DNA of 64,000 bases from Paraburkholderia bannensis (lineage in GTDB: Bacteria > Pseudomonadota > Gammaproteobacteria > Burkholderiales > Burkholderiaceae). Below the pieces are notes generated by a model. It had not been told where the DNA came from, did not search any database, and saw only the letters and a program-made list of their open reading frames with translations. This document shows positions 58,782 through 64,000 of this stretch, one piece after another (within the stretch, counting starts at the first letter, position 1; each line of letters begins with the position of its first letter). A program made the translations under genes and the position numbers. The stretch spans positions 20,083 through 84,082 of the forward strand of contig NZ_JACHBW010000024.1 of NCBI RefSeq assembly GCF_014200455.1, read 5' to 3'.

Positions 58782-60767
58782 ATGAACGATAGACCGATGC
58801 ACGCCGCGCAGGCGGCCCCCGCCGAAGAAACCGGGCACGGCTCGCAGTTCGCCCTGCTGCGCCAGCGCCGTTTTGCGCCGTTCTTCTGGACGCAGTTTCT
58901 GGGCGCGATGAACGACAACGTGTTCAAGATCGGTTTTACGTCGCTCGTGACCTATCAGGCATCGCGATTCTCGGGCGTGGATCCCAAGACCGTGGCGTTC
59001 CTGATCTCGGCGATTTTCATCGTGCCGTTCGTGCTGTTTTCGGCAACCTCGGGCCAGATCGCCGACAAATACGACAAGGCCGTGCTCACGCGCTGGGTCA
59101 AGACCTTCGAGATCGCGGTGATGCTGGTGGGCGCGGCCGGCTTCTGGATGCACAGCGCACCGCTGCTGTATTTGTGCACGTTCCTGATGGGCGTGCATTC
59201 CACGGTGTTCGGGCCGATCAAGTACGCGTATCTGCCGCAGAAGCTTTCGGACGATGAACTCGTCGGCGGCAACGGCCTGGTGGAAATGGGCACGTTCGTC
59301 GCGATCCTGATCGGCACGATCATGGGCGGGATTGCGGCGGGAATTGGTGCAAATTCAGGCGCGAGCGATGCAGGCGCCAGCACCGCGACGGGCACGCCGG
59401 TCGGGGCATGGTGGCTCGGCGGCCTGTGCATCGTCATCGCGCTGATCGGGCGCGTGGCCAGCAGTTTCGTGCCGCCGTGCGCGTCCCTGCAGCCCGACCT
59501 GCGCATCAACTGGAACCCGTTTTCCGAGACCTGGCGCAATCTGCGCCTCGCGCACCAGAACCGTACGGTGTTCCTCAGTCTGCTGGGGATTTCGTGGCTG
59601 TGGTTCGTCGGCGCAACCTTTCTCGCTTCGTTCTTCAACTTCGCGAAGGACGTGCTGTCCGCCGATCCCGATGTCGTGACGCTGCTGCTCGCCATGTTTT
59701 CGCTCGGCATCGGTTTCGGCTCGCTGATGTGCGAAAAGCTCTCGCGCCGCCGTATCGAAATTGGCCTCGTGCCGCTGGGCTCGATCGGCATGAGCGTGTT
59801 CGGCATCGACCTGTTTTTTGCGAGCCATGCGCTGCCCGCTGCGCCGCATCTGCTGTCGGTGGGCGAGTTCGTGGCGACGCTCGCGCACTGGCGCGTGCTG
59901 GCCGATCTGTTCCTGCTGGCGATGTTCGGCGGCTTCTACAGCGTGCCGCTTTATGCGCTGATTCAGAGCCGCAGCGCGCCGGGCCATCGCGCGCGCATCA
60001 TCGCCGCGAACAACATTCTCAACTCGCTGTTCATGATTGCATCGGCGCTGATGGCGATCGGGCTGTCGGCGGCCGGCGTAGGCGTGCCGGGGATCTTCCT
60101 GACGACGGCGCTGCTCAACATCGTCGTGGCGGCTTATATCTACACGCTCGTTCCCGAGTTTTTGCTGCGCTTCGTGGCGTGGGTGCTTGTGCATACGGTC
60201 TACCGCGTGCGGCTCGTCAACGCCGAACGCATCCCCGCCGCGGGCCCTGCCGTGCTGGTCTGCAATCACGTGAGCTTCGTCGATGCCGTGGTCATCATGG
60301 CCGAGAGCCCGCGGCCGATCCGCTTCGTGATGGATCATCAGATCTTCCGCTCGCCGCTGCTGGGCTGGGTGTTCCGCCACGCGAAGGCGATTCCGATCGC
60401 GCCCGCGCACGAGGACGCGGCGTTGCTCTCGGCGGCCTATGACGCCTGCGCTGCGGCGCTGGCCGAGGGAGAACTCGTGTGCATCTTTCCCGAGGGCAAG
60501 ATCACGCGCGACGGCGAGATGAATCCGTTCCGTCACGGCGTAACCGAGATCCTCAAGCGCCATCCCGCGCCGGTCGTGCCGATGGCGCTGCGCGGTTTGT
60601 GGGGCAGCACGTTTTCGCGGCACGCGGCGTCGGGGCAGGGGCGTCCTACCCGGCGCGGTCTGACCAGCCGGCTCACGCTGGCGGTGGGGGAGCCGGTCGC
60701 GCCCGCGGACGTGACGGTGGAAGGGCTGCAACGCACAGTGTCGGATCTGCGCGGCGAGCGCCGTTAG
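58782..60767 (+). CDS. MFS transporter-acyltransferase fusion (LplT-PlsC-like)
   Basis: 661 residues. Residues about 25-435 are an MFS domain with LplT-like motifs (QFLGAMNDNVFKIGF, FGPIKYAYLPQKL), the lysophospholipid flippase type. Residues about 455-650 are a PlsC-type acyltransferase with NHVSFVD (the H-x4-D catalytic pair) and FPEGKITRDGEM. The arrangement suggests import and re-acylation of lysophospholipids. The acyl-ACP synthetase domain that completes E. coli Aas is absent. The start is ATG 58782 (weak Shine-Dalgarno); ATG 58797 is an alternative. Confidence 0.9.
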   Translation: MNDRPMHAAQAAPAEETGHGSQFALLRQRRFAPFFWTQFLGAMNDNVFKIGFTSLVTYQASRFSGVDPKTVAFLISAIFIVPFVLFSATSGQIADKYDKAVLTRWVKTFEIAVMLVGAAGFWMHSAPLLYLCTFLMGVHSTVFGPIKYAYLPQKLSDDELVGGNGLVEMGTFVAILIGTIMGGIAAGIGANSGASDAGASTATGTPVGAWWLGGLCIVIALIGRVASSFVPPCASLQPDLRINWNPFSETWRNLRLAHQNRTVFLSLLGISWLWFVGATFLASFFNFAKDVLSADPDVVTLLLAMFSLGIGFGSLMCEKLSRRRIEIGLVPLGSIGMSVFGIDLFFASHALPAAPHLLSVGEFVATLAHWRVLADLFLLAMFGGFYSVPLYALIQSRSAPGHRARIIAANNILNSLFMIASALMAIGLSAAGVGVPGIFLTTALLNIVVAAYIYTLVPEFLLRFVAWVLVHTVYRVRLVNAERIPAAGPAVLVCNHVSFVDAVVIMAESPRPIRFVMDHQIFRSPLLGWVFRHAKAIPIAPAHEDAALLSAAYDACAAALAEGELVCIFPEGKITRDGEMNPFRHGVTEILKRHPAPVVPMALRGLWGSTFSRHAASGQGRPTRRGLTSRLTLAVGEPVAPADVTVEGLQRTVSDLRGERR

Positions 60768-60869
60768 TACGGGCGGCGGCCGTCCGTTGTCCAACGTCCG
60801 CAGGGCCGGGCGGGGCGGCGCGCGGACTGGCATAATGCTGGATTCCCCGAATCACTTTGGACGACTGCC

Positions 60870-61970
60870 ATGTCCGGCAATACGCTCGGTACGCTTTTCA
60901 CCGTCACCACCTTCGGCGAATCCCACGGTCCGGCCATCGGCTGCGTCATCGACGGCTGCCCGCCCGGCATGGCGCTCACCGAAGCCGACATCCAGATCGA
61001 TCTGGACCGTCGCCGTCCCGGCACGTCGCGTCACGTCACGCAGCGCCAGGAAGCCGACCAGGTCGAAATCCTTTCGGGCGTGTTCGAAGGCGTCACGACC
61101 GGCACGCCGATCGCGCTCCTGATCCGCAACACCGATCAGCGCAGCAAGGACTACGGCAACATCGTCGAAACCTTCCGTCCGGGTCACGCCGACTACACCT
61201 ACTGGCAGAAGTACGGCGTTCGGGACTATCGCGGCGGCGGTCGCTCCTCGGCTCGCCTGACTGCGCCCACGGTCGCGGCGGGCGCAGTGGCGAAGAAGTG
61301 GTTGCGCGAGCGCTTCGGCGTACAAGTGCGCGGCTACATGAGCGCGCTCGGCGAGATCGACGTGCCGTTCGTCGACTGGCAGCACGTGCACGAGAATCCG
61401 TTTTTCGCCGCCAACGCCGATGTCGTGCCGCAGCTTGAAGACTACATGGACGCCCTGCGCAAGGACGGCGACTCGATCGGCGCACGCATCAACGTGGTCG
61501 CGAGCGGCGTGCCGGTGGGCTGGGGCGAGCCGCTGTTCGACCGCCTGGACGCCGACATCGCGCACGCCATGATGGGCATCAACGCCGTGAAGGGCGTGGA
61601 GATTGGCGCGGGTTTCGCGAGCGTCGCGCAACGCGGCTCGACCCACGGCGACGAACTCACGCCTAACGGTTTCCACGGCAATCACGCGGGCGGCATTCTC
61701 GGTGGTATTTCGACGGGCCAGGACATCACCGTGTCGATCGCGATCAAGCCGACTTCGAGCATCCGCACGCCGCGCCGTTCGATCGACAAGGCGGGCGAGC
61801 CGGCCGTGGTCGAAACCTTCGGCCGTCACGATCCGTGCGTGGGCATTCGCGCCACGCCGATCGCCGAAGCCATGCTGGCGCTCGTGCTGATCGATCACGC
61901 CATGCGTCATCGCGCGCAGAACGGCGATGTCGTCGTGAGCACGCCCAGGATCGCGGCCAGCGACGTCTGA
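60870..61970 (+). CDS. aroC: Chorismate synthase
   Basis: A 366-residue enzyme that converts EPSP to chorismate with reduced FMN, the last shikimate step. TFGESHGPAIGCVIDGCPPG near the N terminus is the first family signature. GRSSARLTA and the C-terminal GRHDPCVGIRATPIAEAM complete the active site. Length is standard. ATG 60870 matches the conserved MSGNTLGTLF N terminus. Confidence 0.98.
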   Translation: MSGNTLGTLFTVTTFGESHGPAIGCVIDGCPPGMALTEADIQIDLDRRRPGTSRHVTQRQEADQVEILSGVFEGVTTGTPIALLIRNTDQRSKDYGNIVETFRPGHADYTYWQKYGVRDYRGGGRSSARLTAPTVAAGAVAKKWLRERFGVQVRGYMSALGEIDVPFVDWQHVHENPFFAANADVVPQLEDYMDALRKDGDSIGARINVVASGVPVGWGEPLFDRLDADIAHAMMGINAVKGVEIGAGFASVAQRGSTHGDELTPNGFHGNHAGGILGGISTGQDITVSIAIKPTSSIRTPRRSIDKAGEPAVVETFGRHDPCVGIRATPIAEAMLALVLIDHAMRHRAQNGDVVVSTPRIAASDV

Positions 61971-61984
61971 TTGCCCGCAGTGCT

Positions 61985-62017
61985 GGAAGGTGTGCGGAAG
62001 GCGTGCCGAAGGTGTGC
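61985..62017. repeat. Three tandem 11-bp imperfect repeats
   Basis: GGAAGGTGTGC, GGAAGGCGTGC and CGAAGGTGTGC lie head to tail 15 bp after the aroC stop codon, in the 169-bp gap before the TPR gene. Function not evident. Confidence 0.65.
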
Positions 62018-62139
62018 GGCAGGGCGTCGCATTTTGGCTCCTTCCCACGCCTTTTTAAGACTTAGCCAATGTTCTGGCGCATCGGAGTTTCATAAATTGC
62101 CCGGATCGGCGCATTTCGCGCTGTCTCCGGGTTGTTTTG

Positions 62140-63843
62140 ATGAACGCTGCGCATTCCTCCGCCTTTCCCTTCTCATCCGCCGATATCTGGCAGACCGCAC
62201 AGACGTGGTACGCCGCGCACGACTACGACGCTGCGCTTGAGGCGCTGGAACGGCTACTGGACGTTCATCCGGCCGACCAGGACGCATTGGAACTGGCTGC
62301 GCGCGCGTTGGCAGCGAAGGGCGTGTCCGGCCCGGCCGATACGCTTGCCACCGTTGGCGCGCTTGCCGATGCTCACTACGCGCTAGGTGCGTGGCTGCTT
62401 CGGCGCGGCCGTATCGCGGCGGCGGAGCAGGCTTACCGGCGTTTGCTTGCGCTGCGCCCGGACGATGTTTCCGCGCTGTCCAATCTTGGCGTCGTTCTGA
62501 TGCATGAGTCGCGCATGGACGAAGCCGAGGCCGTGCTTGCACGCGCACTCGAAGCCGATCCGAACCATATCAACGCGCTGCTCCATCAAGGTTTGCTGAT
62601 GTGGCGCCTGGGACGGCTCGCGCAGTCCGAAGCCGCTTATCGCGCGGCGCTCGCGCGCGATGCAAATAACGCGCAGGCGTGGAACAACCTCGGCTTGCTA
62701 CTCAAGGATATGAACCGGCTGCCGGAATCCGAGACGGCGTGCCGCCGTGCGGTGGCGCTCAACGGGAGTCTCGCCGAGGCGCATAACAACCTCGGCAACG
62801 CGCTCTGGCAACTCGGGCGCGTTGAAGAATCCGTCGAAGCCTATCGCCACGCGCTCGCGCTGCGTCCGGATTACGCGGCTGCGCGCGCGAATCTTGCATT
62901 GCCGCTGCTGTGTCTTGGCGACTACGAAAGCGCGTGGCCTTTGTACGAGGCACGCCATGATCCGTCGATGGGTGCGGAAGGCGTGCGCAGGCCGCCGGTG
63001 CCGTATCCGCCATGGCAGGGCGAATCGCTCGTCGGCAAGTCCATCCTCGTCTGGCCCGAGCAGGGGTTAGGCGACAGTCTGCAGTTTTGCCGCTATGTAC
63101 CGATGCTGAAAGCGCTGGGCGCGGCTCATGTGAGCGTGGCATGCGCGCCTACCCAGCAACGCCTGTTCGAAACGCTGGCGGGCGCGGATCGGGTGATTCC
63201 CCTGAACGGTCAAGGCCGGATCGAACGCCACGACTACTGGTGCCTGATGATGAGCCTGCCGCTTCGCTTCGGCACCACGGTCGCGACCATTCCGGCGCGT
63301 GTGCCGTACTTGCTCGCGCAGGCAGACGAAGTCGAAAAATGGCGCACGCGCTTGCCTCGCACGGGCTTGAAGGTGGGTCTCGTGTGGGCCGGCAATCCCC
63401 GTGCGGATCAGGCGAGTTCGAACGCCATGGATCAGCGGCGCTCGCTGGACGCGCAGGCGTTCGTGCCGCTCTTGAACATGCCCGGTGTCACGTTCATCAG
63501 CCTGCAACTCGGCGACTCGACGCGGCCGCAGATCGCGAAGCTGCCTGCAGCAATACAGCCATTCGATCCGATGGATGAGGTCCGCGATTTCGCCGATACC
63601 GCAGCCATCGTCGCTAATCTCGATCTGGTGATTACCGTCGATACGTCGATGGCGCATCTGACGGGCGCGCTTGGCAAGCCCGTGTGGGTGCTGTCGCGTT
63701 ATGCGGCGTGCTGGCGCTGGTTCAAGGACCGCGAGGATTCACCGTGGTACCCGGGTGCGCGGGTGTTTCGCCAGACTCAAGCCGATGCATGGGACGACGT
63801 ATTGCGGCGAGTGGAGCGCTCGCTTGCGGAACTGGCCGCTTAG
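62140..63843 (+). CDS. TPR protein with C-terminal glycosyltransferase-9-like domain
   Basis: 567 residues. The N-terminal half (about 15-270) holds six to seven tetratricopeptide repeats (AWNNLGLLLKDMNRLPESE and AHNNLGNALWQLGRVEESVE are clear units). The C-terminal half (about 290-560) resembles heptosyltransferase family GT9: LVWPEQGLGDSLQFCRY, VGLVWAGNP and VITVDTSMAHLTGALGKPVW. There is no signal peptide, so it is probably cytoplasmic. The acceptor is unknown; family members modify surface glycans or proteins. ATG 62140 has a poor Shine-Dalgarno. Confidence 0.85.
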   Translation: MNAAHSSAFPFSSADIWQTAQTWYAAHDYDAALEALERLLDVHPADQDALELAARALAAKGVSGPADTLATVGALADAHYALGAWLLRRGRIAAAEQAYRRLLALRPDDVSALSNLGVVLMHESRMDEAEAVLARALEADPNHINALLHQGLLMWRLGRLAQSEAAYRAALARDANNAQAWNNLGLLLKDMNRLPESETACRRAVALNGSLAEAHNNLGNALWQLGRVEESVEAYRHALALRPDYAAARANLALPLLCLGDYESAWPLYEARHDPSMGAEGVRRPPVPYPPWQGESLVGKSILVWPEQGLGDSLQFCRYVPMLKALGAAHVSVACAPTQQRLFETLAGADRVIPLNGQGRIERHDYWCLMMSLPLRFGTTVATIPARVPYLLAQADEVEKWRTRLPRTGLKVGLVWAGNPRADQASSNAMDQRRSLDAQAFVPLLNMPGVTFISLQLGDSTRPQIAKLPAAIQPFDPMDEVRDFADTAAIVANLDLVITVDTSMAHLTGALGKPVWVLSRYAACWRWFKDREDSPWYPGARVFRQTQADAWDDVLRRVERSLAELAA

Positions 63844-63857
63844 AGACGAATGAGGAC

Positions 63858-63883
63858 GAAAAAGGGCCGCGCGAGCGGCCCTT
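63858..63883 (-). terminator. Rho-independent terminator of the etfD-like gene
   Basis: On the minus strand AAGGGCCGC-TCGC-GCGGCCCTT is followed by T5, 20 bp beyond the stop codon of the partial gene at the window edge. It lies between convergent genes; the plus-strand T run is poor. Confidence 0.8.
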
Positions 63884-63903
63884 CGAATGACGGACTTCCG
63901 TCT

Positions 63904-64000
63904 TTACATGTTCGGATAGTTCGGCCCACCGCCGCCTTCGGGGGTGACCCAGACGATGTTCTGCGTCGGGTCCTTGATATCGCAGGTCTTGCAGTGCACG
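63904..64000 (-). CDS. etfD: Electron transfer flavoprotein-ubiquinone oxidoreductase, C-terminal part
   Basis: The last 31-32 codons of a gene that continues beyond the window. The translated end reads VHCKTCDIKDP, then TQNIVWVTPEGGGGPNYPNM and TAA at 63906-63904. The C-x2-C-x2 cluster region with KTCDIKDP and the GGGGPNYPNM terminus are hallmarks of ETF-QO, the membrane-associated 4Fe-4S flavoprotein that passes electrons from ETF to ubiquinone in fatty- and amino-acid oxidation. The frame is partial at its 5' side. Confidence 0.9.
   Translation of the reverse strand, partial: VHCKTCDIKDPTQNIVWVTPEGGGGPNYPNM

Noticed and set aside
1..64000. Prophage, integrative element, toxin-antitoxin or defence island
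   Set aside because: No integrase, transposase, att-type flanking repeat, restriction or toxin gene was recognised, and gene composition is uniform.

Overview
The window is GC-rich chromosomal DNA with the gene content of a beta-proteobacterium of the Burkholderiales, most like Burkholderia, Paraburkholderia or Caballeronia. This is inferred from gene families and neighbourhoods, not from a database search. The housekeeping genes are glnS, alaS, valS, galU, uvrD, aroC and the 3' end of an ETF-ubiquinone oxidoreductase gene. Around them lie LysR- and RpiR-controlled metabolic and efflux loci. I saw no IS element, prophage, CRISPR array, rRNA or tRNA. Genes are tightly packed, with many 4-bp ATGA overlaps and hairpin terminators between convergent genes.

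Layout. 1-10.6 kb: an exported small protein, a NUDIX hydrolase, glnS, an RBBP9-like hydrolase, a class III CoA-transferase, alaS, a LysR/MFS divergent pair and an outer-membrane barrel. 10.8-15.6 kb: a NUDIX hydrolase with an N-terminal zinc ribbon, a hot-dog thioesterase and a branched-chain-amino-acid-type ABC transporter (two permeases, two ATPases) with no binding protein. The last ATPase has Arg in place of the Walker A Lys. 15.6-20.7 kb: an adenosine-specific kinase/Ap4A phosphorylase pair, an Fsr-like MFS exporter, and a chemoreceptor behind a good FliA (sigma-28) promoter match. 20.7-33.0 kb: an inositol catabolic locus. The minus-strand operon runs binding protein, permease, ATPase, iolC-DUF2090, iolD, iolE, iolB. 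Divergent from it are an RpiR regulator, iolG and a second Gfo/Idh/MocA dehydrogenase. A GGAA-N6-TTCC palindrome sits between the two arms. Together these genes cover uptake and conversion of inositol to 2-deoxy-5-keto-gluconate 6-phosphate and its cleavage; malonate-semialdehyde dehydrogenase (iolA/mmsA) is not in the window.

33.1-43.4 kb: a TusA-like protein, galU, valS, uvrD, an MTA/SAH nucleosidase, prpE, and an orphan hydrogenase-maturation-protease homologue that has lost two of its three nickel ligands but has an FNR/Anr-like box upstream. 43.6-49.8 kb: an AaeXAB-like aromatic-acid efflux operon with its own outer-membrane lipoprotein and a divergent LysR regulator. A 12-bp inverted repeat lies between them. 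49.9-58.7 kb: a 50-residue membrane ORF, a metallophosphoesterase, a D-2-hydroxyglutarate-dehydrogenase-like flavoprotein, DUF2069, WrbA, a YihY/BrkB protein with a C-terminal winged helix, an Mpo1-like protein, an alpha/beta hydrolase, MetY and a two-CBS protein. 58.8-64 kb: an MFS-acyltransferase fusion, aroC, a TPR-glycosyltransferase-9 fusion and the etfD 3' end.

I found no convincing undescribed multi-gene system. The best leads are residue-level anomalies (ABC ATPase Arg49, the maturation-protease homologue) and unannotated regulatory sites.
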